In this document: in pieces, positions 8,381 to 17,415 of the stretch
How positions within the stretch are numbered: the first letter of the stretch is position 1
How the letters are laid out: each line of letters starts with the position of its first letter
DNA from: Burkholderiaceae bacterium
GTDB lineage: Bacteria > Pseudomonadota > Gammaproteobacteria > Burkholderiales > Burkholderiaceae_D
DNA length: 33,985 nt
Reading direction: 5' to 3'
Assembly (NCBI GenBank): GCA_019751755.1
Contig: JAIENA010000269.1
Location: 1-33,985 of the forward strand
Notes under the pieces: generated by a model
Database searches by the model: none
Seen by the model: only the letters and a program-made list of their open reading frames with translations
Told to the model about the DNA's origin: nothing
Translations under genes and position numbers: made by a program

Positions 8381-8415
8381 AAAACGCACTGCCCGGTGCG
8401 GAAGCAGTGCGTTTT
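8381..8415 (-). terminator. Terminator after the nuclease/PEP-CTERM pair
   Basis: A perfect 12-bp stem (8381-8392 with 8404-8415, core ACGCACTGC) encloses an 11-nt loop. On the minus strand it is followed by a T-rich tail (TTTTTCTTT through 8376), which fits a terminator for the minus-strand gene ending at 8460. The stem itself also gives TTTT on the plus strand, so weak bidirectional action is possible. Confidence 0.8.
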
Positions 8416-8428
8416 CAGCGCGCTTATC

Positions 8429-8450
8429 GCGCACTCAATGGTGCGCTTTT
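8429..8450 (+). terminator. Second small hairpin with T run
   Basis: GCGCAC (8429-8434) pairs with GTGCGC (8441-8446) around TCAATG and is followed by TTTT. It is oriented for plus-strand transcription, although no plus-strand gene ends here. It may block antisense transcription into the PEP-CTERM gene. The stem is short, so confidence is low. Confidence 0.4.
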
Positions 8451-8459
8451 ACAACAGGC

Positions 8460-9062
8460 TCAGGCCGCTTGCTTGCCGGCACGGCGACGGCGCGCCATCA
8501 GCATGCCCGCCGCGCCAACGCCCATCAGCAGCAAGGCGCCGGGTTCCGGCACGGTGCCGACACTGCCCTGGCCGCCCTGCACCGGCGACGGGGTCCACGT
8601 GTATTGCACCAGTGCGGACGTCGCCGGGTCATAGTTCCCCAGCGGCTGGAAAGCGCTGTCAAACGCCGTCACGGCAAAGTGCGAGATGTAGGACGCGACG
8701 GGATCGTAATCGCCGGCAAAGGTCAAATCAAAACTCAGCGTGCCGCCAAAGTCCACGGCGTGCGACAGGGCATTCGGCGTATCGTTGCGGAACACATAGG
8801 TGTCGCCGACCAGGTCAAAGCCAAAGCTGTAGCCGACATCGCGGTTCGCCATGTCGATCCCGATCAGGTTGGAAATAGTGGCCGTTGCCAGCGGCACACC
8901 AGCACTGGCGGACATCGCCATGTCCAGGTAGCCGGTATTGGTGCCGAACTGGCTGGTGTCGATCGCCACATGGATGGTGCCGGCCGAGGCCAGGCCACTG
9001 GTGGCGGCCAACGCCACGGCAAGCGCCGCACGGCGCGCAAAGGTCATAAAGGTACGGATCAT
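8460..9062 (-). CDS. PEP-CTERM sorting-domain protein, 200 residues
   Basis: This is an exported exosortase substrate. A Sec signal peptide (about 1-27, ending ASA) precedes a mature region that begins GTIHVAIDTSQFG and has a beta-rich character. The C-terminus has the full tag: VPEPGA, a hydrophobic segment, then ARRRRAGK. The mature region resembles a recurrent family of PEP-CTERM proteins in Massilia-like genomes with a TIHVAIDTS start; I believe this is the group NCBI calls NF038129, but that is from memory. An AGGA lies about 9 nt before the ATG. It starts 20 nt after the nuclease gene ends, so the two are very likely one transcript. The molecular role is unknown. Confidence 0.9.
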   Translation of the reverse strand: MIRTFMTFARRAALAVALAATSGLASAGTIHVAIDTSQFGTNTGYLDMAMSASAGVPLATATISNLIGIDMANRDVGYSFGFDLVGDTYVFRNDTPNALSHAVDFGGTLSFDLTFAGDYDPVASYISHFAVTAFDSAFQPLGNYDPATSALVQYTWTPSPVQGGQGSVGTVPEPGALLLMGVGAAGMLMARRRRAGKQAA

Positions 9063-9082
9063 TTTCTTTTCCTAACTAAAAT

Positions 9083-12082
9083 TTAAAACGCGCCGCGGAA
9101 GAACTTTGGCGTGTAGGTCACCAGCAGGCGGGCCGGGCCGGAGAACGTCAGCGGGACATTGATGGCCGCGCCTGGCGCCAGGGTGGTGTTCACGGTGACA
9201 TAAGGGGCGCCCTGATGCAGGCCGCTGGCGTTGTCCAGGGTCAGGCCGGTGGTCAGGCCATTCAACTTCAACTGGAACGGACCGGTCAGCGGCGCGCCGC
9301 TGGTGTTGGTGACGCTCACCGAAGCCACGTATTTCAGGGTCGCCCGGTTATAAATGGCGCCCTGCTGCGTCAACTTGACGCTGCCCGTCACATCAACAAA
9401 CTTTGGCTGCAGATTCAGGCTGACGACGACCGGGTCGTGGTCCGACGCGCGGTAAGGCAGCGCGGTATACAAGTCTTGCGGCTTGGATTCCGTGTTGTAG
9501 TCGATCACGGTCGGCTCATCGGCATTGACGTGCCATTCCGCCGCGCCGGCCACTTGCGGGCTCAGTGCCGCGCTCGCCAGCGCGTGGTCCAGGTAGCCGC
9601 TGGTGCCGCCGAAGACGTACGAATACGGCATACCGAACGGACGGATGAAGCGTTCCAGCTGATTGACAAAGCCGGCGCCCGTCATGGTGGCGATCGGATC
9701 TTCCTTGCCATACGCATTCATGTCACCAATCAGCAGCACGTCGGGGTCACCGCTGGCAGCGACCACTTGCGGCACGAAGGTGTTGACCAGGCGCTGCGCC
9801 TGCACGATACGGTTGGCGTTCCAGCAGCCTTGGCTGTCACCCTGGTCGGCATCGGCGCCGGAGCTCGGGCAGCTGCCTTTGGACTTCAGGTGGTTGACGA
9901 TCAGCGAGAACTTCTCGCCATTGGCGGCGGCGAAGGTTTGCGCCATTGGCGCGCGGTTGTTGATGGCGTCACCATCGGACAGCGCGCCCCCCGCCAGGGC
10001 CAGCTTGGACGGCTTGTAGATCATGGCGACCCGGATCGCATCGGTACCCGATGCGCTTGGGGCGGGCACCACCGCATACACCGGTGCGCCAATCGCCGCG
10101 TTCAGGGCATTGGTCAGGTAGGTGACCGCGTAGTCGCCGTTGTTCTGGATTTCCATCAGGCCGATCACGTCGGCGTCGATGGCTTTCAGCTTGGCCACGA
10201 TCTTGTCGCGCTGGCGAATGAATTCCACCAGGTTGTTGGCGCCACGGCAGTTCTTGGCCGTCGTGGTGGTGCCGATCTTGCAACCCTGGCCGGTGCGTCC
10301 TTCGACGTCGGTGCCGTCGACGAACGTGGTGAAGAAGTTCAGCACGTTGGCGCTGGCCACCTTGACGTTACCGGCCGGCAGAACCGGCGCATCTTCGCGC
10401 GGGTTGGTGCGCGAGAATTGCGGTGCGGCCACCGGCTGCAGTTTAAAGGCCACGCCGCCGCCGCCGATGGCGCCGAAGTCGACCACGCCGGTCAGGCTGG
10501 TCACGGTGTCGCCCACGCGCACGGTGCTGTCCTGGCCGATATAAGGAATGGTGGTCGGCGTCGTGAAGATGCCGTCATCGAGCACGATGATGCCGGCCGC
10601 GTTCGACGCCGCCAGCGCATAGGCTTCCGCGCTACGGGCCGGATGGCGGTTGGTCGGCACTTCCAGGCGGCCGTTGGCCAGCGTCACTTCGCCACGGTCG
10701 CCCAGGTATTCCACCTGGTTGACGGTCAGCGGCTGCGTGAAGTTGACCAGCATGCCTTCGACCTTGCCCAGATCATCGCCCAGCACCACGTTGGCCGGGG
10801 TGATGGTATAGCCGGATGACATCACAACGGCCGCCGTCACATCCTTGATTTCGGTGTATGAACGCATGGCGCCGCTCGGCGTGTATTCCGTCACGGTGCC
10901 GGTGACGCGCACCTTGTCGCCCGCCTGCACATTGGCCGGGCTGTTGGCGGTGTAGACAAACACACCGTCCGAGCTGTCAGGATTGCCGTCGCCGTTCAAG
11001 TCTTGCAGGAAGAAGCCGGTGCCCACTTTCAGGGTCACGATGCCTTCCGTGGTTTGCACGGTGTTGTTATACGGACTGGTGGCGCCCGGGCCCTGGATTT
11101 CAGGAATCGATTTGGTGACGGTGGCCAGGCCGGAAATCTTCACGCTCAACTGGCAGGTGCCGGTCTGGCCCTGGTTATTGGTGAACTGCACCGTCACGGG
11201 ATAATTGCCCACCGCCAGCCCGTTCGATGCGGACAGGTTGACGGTGGCAGTGCCGCCCTCCTCCGACGCAGCCACGAAATCGGTCAGCGCCAGGCCAGTC
11301 ATGGCGCCAGCGGAAATGGTGGCGCCATTGACGATGCCATCGAGGTCGGTCGCCACCAGCGCGGCACTGCCGGCATAGCCTTGCGCCAGCGCCAGCGACG
11401 ACGGGCAGGTCGCCACGATCGGTTTTTGCGGTGCGACCGAGCACAGCCGTTTTTCGGTGGCCGTGTTGCGCGGCGCCGGCAACGCGGTGGCGAAGTCGGT
11501 GCTGTTGTTGTCGGTGTCGGTACAGCCGTCATTACCGCGATAGGCCGACAGTAAATTACCGAGAGCCGCGGTCGGGGCCGTACCTTCGAATCCATTGGCC
11601 GCGCCATAACCGACGAAGTCGACCACCGTGCCGCCGGTCGGGGCCGCGCCGGTCAGCGCCGTGGTGCTCGATACCAGCGCCACCTTGCCCGCGCCGCCCG
11701 CCATCGCGATGGCGCCGACCTTGTCCGCCACCACCGTGGTGGCCGTGCCGCCGGTGCCTGCGGCCTGTTGCACCAGGTAATACTGCCCCGGAGCCAGGGT
11801 CACGCTGGTCAGCGGCGTCACCTGCCACGAGGTGCCGGACACCGATGCATATTGCACGCTCCAGCCAGACAGCGAGACTGGCGTCGCGCCACGGTTGAAC
11901 AGTTCGATGTAATCGTGCTTGAGGACCGCGCCGGTGGAGCCGGAGCCGTTACCGCCCGCGCCATAGACCTGGCTGATGACGATGTTATCGGAGACGGCGA
12001 ACGCCGGCGCGGCCATGCCTGCCAGCAAGGCTGCCAAGACGGTCATGCGTCCAGGCACGGCGTGCAAGGTAGTGTGTTTCAT
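9083..12082 (-). CDS. ExeM/NucH-type extracellular endonuclease
   Basis: This 999-residue secreted nuclease is expected to degrade extracellular DNA. After a signal peptide (about 1-29, ending AFA) comes a lamin-tail domain at about 32-150 (ISQVYGAGGNGSG, DYIELFNRG, LSGWSVQYAS). The endonuclease/exonuclease/phosphatase domain (about 570-885) shows the DNase I-type catalytic motifs: LMEIQNNG near 644, NHLKSKG near 731, GDMNAYG near 787 and SDHDPVVV with His882. The C-terminus is a beta-sandwich-like extension without a PEP-CTERM or GlyGly-CTERM tag, so type II secretion of a free enzyme is likely. It is followed at 20 nt by a PEP-CTERM gene. The ATG has AGGA upstream. Family calls for such proteins also include surface-attached biofilm nucleases. 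Confidence 0.93.
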   Translation of the reverse strand: MKHTTLHAVPGRMTVLAALLAGMAAPAFAVSDNIVISQVYGAGGNGSGSTGAVLKHDYIELFNRGATPVSLSGWSVQYASVSGTSWQVTPLTSVTLAPGQYYLVQQAAGTGGTATTVVADKVGAIAMAGGAGKVALVSSTTALTGAAPTGGTVVDFVGYGAANGFEGTAPTAALGNLLSAYRGNDGCTDTDNNSTDFATALPAPRNTATEKRLCSVAPQKPIVATCPSSLALAQGYAGSAALVATDLDGIVNGATISAGAMTGLALTDFVAASEEGGTATVNLSASNGLAVGNYPVTVQFTNNQGQTGTCQLSVKISGLATVTKSIPEIQGPGATSPYNNTVQTTEGIVTLKVGTGFFLQDLNGDGNPDSSDGVFVYTANSPANVQAGDKVRVTGTVTEYTPSGAMRSYTEIKDVTAAVVMSSGYTITPANVVLGDDLGKVEGMLVNFTQPLTVNQVEYLGDRGEVTLANGRLEVPTNRHPARSAEAYALAASNAAGIIVLDDGIFTTPTTIPYIGQDSTVRVGDTVTSLTGVVDFGAIGGGGVAFKLQPVAAPQFSRTNPREDAPVLPAGNVKVASANVLNFFTTFVDGTDVEGRTGQGCKIGTTTTAKNCRGANNLVEFIRQRDKIVAKLKAIDADVIGLMEIQNNGDYAVTYLTNALNAAIGAPVYAVVPAPSASGTDAIRVAMIYKPSKLALAGGALSDGDAINNRAPMAQTFAAANGEKFSLIVNHLKSKGSCPSSGADADQGDSQGCWNANRIVQAQRLVNTFVPQVVAASGDPDVLLIGDMNAYGKEDPIATMTGAGFVNQLERFIRPFGMPYSYVFGGTSGYLDHALASAALSPQVAGAAEWHVNADEPTVIDYNTESKPQDLYTALPYRASDHDPVVVSLNLQPKFVDVTGSVKLTQQGAIYNRATLKYVASVSVTNTSGAPLTGPFQLKLNGLTTGLTLDNASGLHQGAPYVTVNTTLAPGAAINVPLTFSGPARLLVTYTPKFFRGAF

Positions 12083-12479
12083 GTGAATTCCTGTGGTGAG
12101 GGGGCGGCTGCTGGCGGCGCCAACATTAACAAATTGTACTGGTTGTTATGTTTTGCATATTAAATGAAATACATGACGTATTGATGACAAGTCATTGATC
12201 CGAACGGACTAATATGCAAGAGAAACCACGGAGGAATGCGGGTTACAGGCGGCTTTCAATGTGAAATTAGAGCAACCGTTCCATGCGCTGCAAGCATGGA
12301 TACAACAGTTTACGGCGCCACGGCTGTATCGACATTCTTTATTTGAACGGCGCGGCGCGGCAACGGCGACACGGTCCGGATCATCGCCATGGACGATCGC
12401 GGACGGTTGGGAGGGCAGTCACGCGGCGGGACTGCGGGCGATGACGCCGCAGCCAACCGCTTCAGGTACTTCAGGTATT
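12083..12479. other. 397-nt intergenic region between the nuclease gene and manC
   Basis: No convincing gene is seen. The nuclease promoter should lie in the AT-rich part (12120-12200), which contains an inverted repeat ATGAC-AA-GTCAT at 12184-12195. A GTG codon at 12261 opens a plus-strand frame whose first 73 codons (VKLEQPFHALQAWIQQF...) lie outside any gene before it runs antisense to manC; I do not recognise it. A hairpin with a CTGCGG/CCGCAG stem lies near 12431-12451, just past the manC stop, but without a T run. Confidence 0.5.
12184..12195. promoter_or_regulatory. Inverted repeat upstream of the nuclease gene
   Basis: ATGAC (12184-12188) and GTCAT (12191-12195) form a perfect 5-2-5 inverted repeat about 100 bp upstream of the nuclease start, in AT-rich DNA. 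It could be an operator, but such short repeats also occur by chance. Confidence 0.25.
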
Positions 12480-12486
12480 TCAGGTG
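12460..12486. repeat. 9-bp tandem repeat across the manC stop codon
   Basis: Three near-identical units lie end to end: CTTCAGGTA, CTTCAGGTA, TTTCAGGTG. The manC stop codon (12482-12480) falls inside the third unit. It is one of several short tandem repeats at gene ends in this window. Confidence 0.85.
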
Positions 12487-13901
12487 CGCTGGTAAACGTC
12501 CTCGAAACGCACGATATCGTCTTCACCCAGATAGCTGCCGGACTGCACCTCGATCAGGTGCAGCGGTACCTTGCCCGGATTTTCCAGGCGGTGGTTCATG
12601 CCGATCGGGATGTAGGTGGACTCGTTTTCCGTCAACAGCTTGACTTCGTCACCGCAGGTGACGCGCGCGGTGCCCGACACCACCACCCAGTGCTCGGCGC
12701 GGTGATGGTGCATTTGCAGCGACAGTTTGCCACCCGGGTTGACGATGATGCGCTTGACCTGGAAGCGCTCACCGACGTCGATGCCTTCGTAGCTGCCCCA
12801 TGGACGGAACACTTTACGGTGCATCAGGTGTTCGGTACGGTCTTGCGATTTGAGGTGGTCGACGATTTGCTTGACGCGCTGCACCTGGTCTTTATGGGCC
12901 ACCAGCACGGCGTCATTGGTTTCCACCACCACCAGGTCCTTGACGCCGACCACCGCCACGATACGCGATTCGGCGCGCACCAGCGAACCGGTGACGTCGT
13001 CGAGATAGACGTCGCCGCGCGTGACGTTGCCGTTGGCGTCTTTCGACTGCACCTCGTGCAGCGCCGACCAGGAACCGACATCGCTCCAGCCGATATCGGC
13101 CGGCACCACGACCGCGTGCTGCGTCTTTTCCATCACGGCGTAATCGATCGAATCGGACGGGCTGGCGGTAAAGGCGGCTTCGTCCAGACGACAGAAGTCC
13201 AGGTCGCTGTAATCATTTTGCACGGCGGCGGCAGCCGCTTTCGCCATGTCCGGCGCATACAGCGCGAGTTCGCGCAGGTAGGCATCGGCACGGAACAGGA
13301 ACATGCCGCTGTTCCAGAAATAGGTGCCAGCCTTGACAAAGGTTTCCGCCGTGGCGCGGTCCGGCTTTTCCACGAAGCGTTCGACCTGGTAACCGTCGCC
13401 GGCCGCGCCCTGCACCAACGCACCGCTCTTGATGTAGCCATAACCGGTTTCCGGCGCGGTCGGTACGATGCCGAACGTGGCCAGCGCGCCTTCGCGCGCC
13501 AGTGCCGCGGCACGTTCCACCGCGGCGTGGAACGCCGCCACGTCATTGATCACGTGGTCGGCCGGCAGCACCAGCATCATCGCATCCGCATCGATCGCCT
13601 TGACATAATTGGCGGCGGCCGCCACTGCCGGCGCCGTGTTGCGGCCCACTGGTTCGAGCAAGATGGCCAGCGGCTTGATACCGGCTTCGCGCATTTGCTC
13701 GGCCACCAGGAAGCGGTGGTCATTACCGCAGACAATCAGGGGCGCCTGCATATCCGGCACGCCCGAGACCCGCAACGCGGTTTCCTGCAACATGGTTTTT
13801 TCTGTGACGAGCGGCAGCAATTGCTTCGGCAACACTGCCCGCGACAATGGCCACAAACGGGTGCCAGCGCCGCCGGACAGGATGATCGGATAAATTTTCA
13901 T
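12480..13901 (-). CDS. manC: Mannose-1-phosphate guanylyltransferase / mannose-6-phosphate isomerase
   Basis: This bifunctional enzyme supplies GDP-mannose for the polysaccharide. The 473-residue length is typical of ManC/CpsB/AlgA (type II). The N-terminal nucleotidyltransferase shows LSGGAGTRLWPLSR followed by PKQ, the VEKP motif (ERFVEKPD) and WNSGMFLF. The C-terminal cupin (about 350-470) shows FRPWGSYEGID and LQMHHHRAEHWVVVSG, the isomerase metal-binding region. The start at 13901 is the MKIYPIILSGG methionine. It overlaps the stop of the upstream nucleotidyltransferase gene (ATGA), so the two are coupled. No phosphomannomutase or GDP-mannose dehydratase gene is in the window. It is the last gene of the minus-strand eps block. 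Confidence 0.95.
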   Translation of the reverse strand: MKIYPIILSGGAGTRLWPLSRAVLPKQLLPLVTEKTMLQETALRVSGVPDMQAPLIVCGNDHRFLVAEQMREAGIKPLAILLEPVGRNTAPAVAAAANYVKAIDADAMMLVLPADHVINDVAAFHAAVERAAALAREGALATFGIVPTAPETGYGYIKSGALVQGAAGDGYQVERFVEKPDRATAETFVKAGTYFWNSGMFLFRADAYLRELALYAPDMAKAAAAAVQNDYSDLDFCRLDEAAFTASPSDSIDYAVMEKTQHAVVVPADIGWSDVGSWSALHEVQSKDANGNVTRGDVYLDDVTGSLVRAESRIVAVVGVKDLVVVETNDAVLVAHKDQVQRVKQIVDHLKSQDRTEHLMHRKVFRPWGSYEGIDVGERFQVKRIIVNPGGKLSLQMHHHRAEHWVVVSGTARVTCGDEVKLLTENESTYIPIGMNHRLENPGKVPLHLIEVQSGSYLGEDDIVRFEDVYQRT

Positions 13902-15055
13902 TGAACGTGTTCCAAATTGAGAGACATTTCTTGCTGCCGGCGGCGACGGCGGCGGTCGCGGGCATTGGCCCACTCGCCCTGCTCGTACTGCGAAATATGC
14001 TTCATTTCGCCGGCGCGGTCGACACTATAGTCCTTGAAGACAATTAATTCTTCCAGCGTAACGTCCGGTAACACACGAGTATATTCGAACAACACACTCT
14101 TCACCACTTCCGCGCCCGCGCAGAGATGGCTGCCGTGGCCGATCCAGGACGGTCCGATGATGCAGGCGCCGGCGTCGACCTTGACGCCGGAGCCCAGGTA
14201 GACCGGACCTTCGATGCGGGTACCGCCGCGCCAGTCAATGCTGGTGTTCAGGCCAACCCACAGGCCGTCATCAACCTGGATGCCCGGCACTTTCATGTTG
14301 GCCACTTCGCCCAGCAGCACGCTTTGCAGCACTTCCCAGTAATCCTTGACGCTGCCGATATCGATCCAGTCGAACTTGCGCGCCTGCGCGTAAAACGGCA
14401 AGCCTTGCGCCACCAGCAGCGGGAACAGTTCCGAGCCGATGTCGAACGGTCGGTCGTTCGGGATCAATGCCAGCACCGCCGGCTCGAAGATATAAATCCC
14501 GGTCGACGCCAGGTTCGACAGCGCCGCTTCACGCGACGGCTTTTCCTGGAAGGCCTGGATACGGCCATCGTCGTCCGTCACCACCACGCCATACGACGAC
14601 ACTTTGTCCCACGGCACTTCGCGCGTGATCACGGTCGCCAGCGCGCCTTTGCGACGGTGTTCGAACAGCGCCGATTTGATATCGAGGTCGATGATGGCGT
14701 CGCCGCACAGCACGATCGTGGTGTCATCGAAGAAGCGACCAAAGTCCTGGATCTTGCGCATGCCGCCCGCCGAACCCAGTGGCTCTGGCACCACCTCGCC
14801 ATCGTTGTTGGTATAGCCTTCGAACGAATAGCCGATCTGGACGCCGAATTGATGGCCTTCGCCGAAATACTCTTCGATCTTTTCGTGCAGGTAACTGACA
14901 TTGACCATGATTTCCGTGATGCCGTAACGGGCCAGGTGTTCGACCAGGTAAGCCATCACCGGCTTGCCGAGGATCGGGATCATGGGTTTCGGTAAATCGT
15001 AAGTCAAAGGACGCACGCGCGTCCCCTTCCCTGCGGCCAGTATCATCGCTTTCAT
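13898..15055 (-). CDS. Sugar-1-phosphate nucleotidyltransferase with left-handed beta-helix domain
   Basis: This cytoplasmic NDP-sugar pyrophosphorylase has 385 residues. The N-terminal Rossmann-like domain opens with AAGKGTRVRPLTYDLPKPMI, has the metal-binding CGDAIID and the sugar-binding EKPSREA. The second half (about 260-345) has hexapeptide-like repeats (GPVYLGSGVKV, GACIIGPSWIG). The family includes mannose-1-phosphate guanylyltransferases and glucose-1-phosphate thymidylyl- or uridylyltransferases, so the exact substrate cannot be read here. The C-terminal tail is unusual, with six consecutive arginines before the last dozen residues. The start has GAGGAG about 6 nt upstream. It lies 71 nt after galE and overlaps manC. 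Confidence 0.88.
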   Translation of the reverse strand: MKAMILAAGKGTRVRPLTYDLPKPMIPILGKPVMAYLVEHLARYGITEIMVNVSYLHEKIEEYFGEGHQFGVQIGYSFEGYTNNDGEVVPEPLGSAGGMRKIQDFGRFFDDTTIVLCGDAIIDLDIKSALFEHRRKGALATVITREVPWDKVSSYGVVVTDDDGRIQAFQEKPSREAALSNLASTGIYIFEPAVLALIPNDRPFDIGSELFPLLVAQGLPFYAQARKFDWIDIGSVKDYWEVLQSVLLGEVANMKVPGIQVDDGLWVGLNTSIDWRGGTRIEGPVYLGSGVKVDAGACIIGPSWIGHGSHLCAGAEVVKSVLFEYTRVLPDVTLEELIVFKDYSVDRAGEMKHISQYEQGEWANARDRRRRRRQQEMSLNLEHVQ

Positions 15056-15126
15056 TGTCTGCTCCTCGAGGTGGTTTCATCCAGACCGGGCGGCTCGCTG
15101 CGCCGCCCGGGCCGGTTGACGACCAC

Positions 15127-16125
15127 TTACTGGGCGGAGCTTTGCCAGCGCCAGGCATCGGCGCACATTTGCGCGATGCCGCGTTCAGCCTTCCAGTTCA
15201 GCTCACGCTCGGCGTAGCTGGTATCGGCATAACAGGCGGCGATGTCACCATCGCGGCGCGGAGCAATGCGGTAGGGAACAGGACGGCCACTGGCTTGTTC
15301 AAAGGCGCGCACCATTTCCAGTACGCTGTTGCCGCGCCCGGTCCCAAGATTGTAGGCATGCACGCCATTGACTGTCGCCAGCTTGGACAGCGCGCGCAAA
15401 TGGCCGATCGCCAGGTCCACCACGTGGATGTAATCGCGCACACCGGTACCATCAGGCGTCGCGTAATCGTCGCCAAACACGCTGAGGAATTCACGCTGGC
15501 CAAACGCCACCTGCGACACATACGGCATCAGGTTGTTCGGGATGCCGCTCGGCGCTTCACCGATCAAGCCACTGTCATGGGCGCCCACCGGATTGAAGTA
15601 GCGCAGCAGCGCCACCCGCCAGCTGGCATCGGCACGGCCCAGGTCACGCAGGATTTCTTCAATCATCAGCTTGCTGCGGCCATACGGATTGGTGGCCGAC
15701 AGCGGGAAGTCTTCGCGGATCGGCACCGAGGCCGGATCGCCATACACAGTCGCGGACGAACTGAAGACCAGCGTCTTGCAGCCCGCTTCGGCCATGGTTT
15801 CAAACAGCACCAGGCTACCCACCACATTGTTGTCGTAGTACTCGATCGGCTTTTGCACCGATTCGCCGACCGCTTTCAGGCCGGCGAAGTGAATCACCGC
15901 GTCAATGCGGTGTTCGCGGAACAGCGACCGCAATGCTTCCCGGTCACGCAAGTCGGCTTGTACAAATGCATACGCCCTGCCCGCGATGCGCTGCACGCGT
16001 TCGTAGACGGAAATGTCGGCATTGGACAGGTTATCGAGCACCACCACGTCGTGCCCTGCGGCCAGCAATTCCACGCAGGTATGCGAACCGATAAACCCCA
16101 TGCCGCCGGTGACCAGGATTTTCAT
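15127..16125 (-). CDS. galE: UDP-glucose 4-epimerase
   Basis: This is a 332-residue extended short-chain dehydrogenase that interconverts UDP-glucose and UDP-galactose and, in some members, the N-acetyl forms. The NAD-binding site VTGGMGFIGSH is at residues 5-15. The catalytic serine (Ser124 in FSSSATVYG) and the Tyr148-x3-Lys152 pair in NPYGRSK are present, and the GalE motif GDDYATPDGTGVRDYIHV follows. Length and motifs fit a GalE of normal size. It starts 9 nt after the dehydrogenase stop, so it is in the same unit and supplies UDP-galactose-type precursors. A role on UDP-hexosaminuronate next to the TviB-like enzyme is possible but not shown. Confidence 0.95.
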   Translation of the reverse strand: MKILVTGGMGFIGSHTCVELLAAGHDVVVLDNLSNADISVYERVQRIAGRAYAFVQADLRDREALRSLFREHRIDAVIHFAGLKAVGESVQKPIEYYDNNVVGSLVLFETMAEAGCKTLVFSSSATVYGDPASVPIREDFPLSATNPYGRSKLMIEEILRDLGRADASWRVALLRYFNPVGAHDSGLIGEAPSGIPNNLMPYVSQVAFGQREFLSVFGDDYATPDGTGVRDYIHVVDLAIGHLRALSKLATVNGVHAYNLGTGRGNSVLEMVRAFEQASGRPVPYRIAPRRDGDIAACYADTSYAERELNWKAERGIAQMCADAWRWQSSAQ

Positions 16126-16134
16126 ACGGTCACC

Positions 16135-17415
16135 TTACATGCGCCAGACGCACAGGCCGGCAGCGCGCAGCGCTTGCTCGTCGTGCACCGACTTGATGTC
16201 AATGAAGCAGCCGCCCTTGACCAGCTTGCGGGCATAGTCGTCGGCCGTCAGCGCCAGCAGCGACTTGTGCGGCACGGCAGCCACCACGGCGTCAGCGCGC
16301 GGCAAGTCCTCGAACTTGGTCAGTTCCACGCCATATTCATGCTTGGCTTCTTCCGGATCGGCATACGGGTCGTGCACGAACACTTCCACGCCATAGGCTT
16401 TCAGTTCATTGATGACATCCGCGACTTTCGAGTTGCGCAAGTCGGCGCAGTTTTCCTTGAAGGTCAGGCCCAGCACGTTGACTTTGGCGCCCTTGATGTA
16501 GCTGCCGGCGGCAATCATCTGCTTGATGGTCTGTTCCGCCACATACTTCGCCATGCCGTCATTGATGCGGCGGCCGGCCAGAATCACTTGCGGGTTGTAG
16601 CCCAGTTGTTCGGCCTTGTGGGTCAGGTAGTAAGGGTCGACGCCGATGCAGTGGCCACCCACCAGGCCTGGCGAGAATTTCAGGAAGTTCCACTTGGTGC
16701 CGGCCGCTTTCAGCACTTCGGCGGTATCGATGCCGATCTTGCCAAACAGGATTGCCAGTTCATTCATCAGGGCGATGTTCAGGTCGCGCTGGGTATTTTC
16801 AATGACTTTGGACGCTTCCGCCGCCTTGATCGACGACGTGCGGTGCACGCCTGGCTTCACGATCAATTCGTACATGGTCGCGACTTTTTCCAGGGTTTCC
16901 GGGGTATCGCCCGACACCACTTTCAAAATCGTGGTCAGCGTGTGTTCCTTGTCGCCCGGATTGATACGCTCCGGCGAATAACCGACAAAGAAGCCTTCCT
17001 TCCACTTCATGCCGGATTCTTTTTCCAGCACAGGAATGCACACTTCCTCGGTGGCGCCCGGGTACACGGTCGACTCATAGACCACGGTGGCGCCTTTTTT
17101 CATGTGCTTGCCGACGCTGCGGCTGGCGCCGATCAGCGGCGTGAAATCCGGGTTGTGGGCATTGTCGACCGGGGTCGGCACCGCCACGATAATCATGTCC
17201 GCTTCGGCCAGCCGGGCTGGATCGGAAGTGTATTCCGCCAGCTTGGCAGCCTGCACTTCTTCGTCCGACAACTCGCGCGACGGGTCCGTGCCGCGCAGGC
17301 ATGCATCAACCTTGGCTTGGGCAATGTCGAAACCGATGGTGCGGGTATGCTTGCCGAACTCAATCACCAGAGGCAAACCGACATAGCCGAGGCCGATGAC
17401 CGCAATAGTAGACAT
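16135..17415 (-). CDS. tviB: UDP-N-acetylhexosamine 6-dehydrogenase (TviB/WbpO-like)
   Basis: This NAD-dependent enzyme oxidises the C6 hydroxyl of a UDP-sugar to a uronic acid. The 426-residue protein has the Rossmann motif VIGLGYVGLPL, the catalytic loop GLVGGHCIGVDPYYLTHKA with Cys256, and the C-terminal TFKENCADLRNSK. The stretches ESTVYPGATEE, GYSPERINPGDK and VIENTQRDLNIAL resemble TviB (Vi antigen) and WbpO more than plain UDP-glucose dehydrogenases, so UDP-GlcNAc or UDP-GalNAc is the likely substrate. The ATG at 17415 is chosen over 17424 because an AGGA lies 7-8 nt upstream of it. It makes an acidic sugar likely in the polymer. Confidence 0.92.
   Translation of the reverse strand: MSTIAVIGLGYVGLPLVIEFGKHTRTIGFDIAQAKVDACLRGTDPSRELSDEEVQAAKLAEYTSDPARLAEADMIIVAVPTPVDNAHNPDFTPLIGASRSVGKHMKKGATVVYESTVYPGATEEVCIPVLEKESGMKWKEGFFVGYSPERINPGDKEHTLTTILKVVSGDTPETLEKVATMYELIVKPGVHRTSSIKAAEASKVIENTQRDLNIALMNELAILFGKIGIDTAEVLKAAGTKWNFLKFSPGLVGGHCIGVDPYYLTHKAEQLGYNPQVILAGRRINDGMAKYVAEQTIKQMIAAGSYIKGAKVNVLGLTFKENCADLRNSKVADVINELKAYGVEVFVHDPYADPEEAKHEYGVELTKFEDLPRADAVVAAVPHKSLLALTADDYARKLVKGGCFIDIKSVHDEQALRAAGLCVWRM

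Noticed and set aside
12261..13904. 547-residue plus-strand frame as a real gene
   Set aside because: Most of it is antisense to manC and has no motifs. Only the first 73 codons are noted as unexplained.
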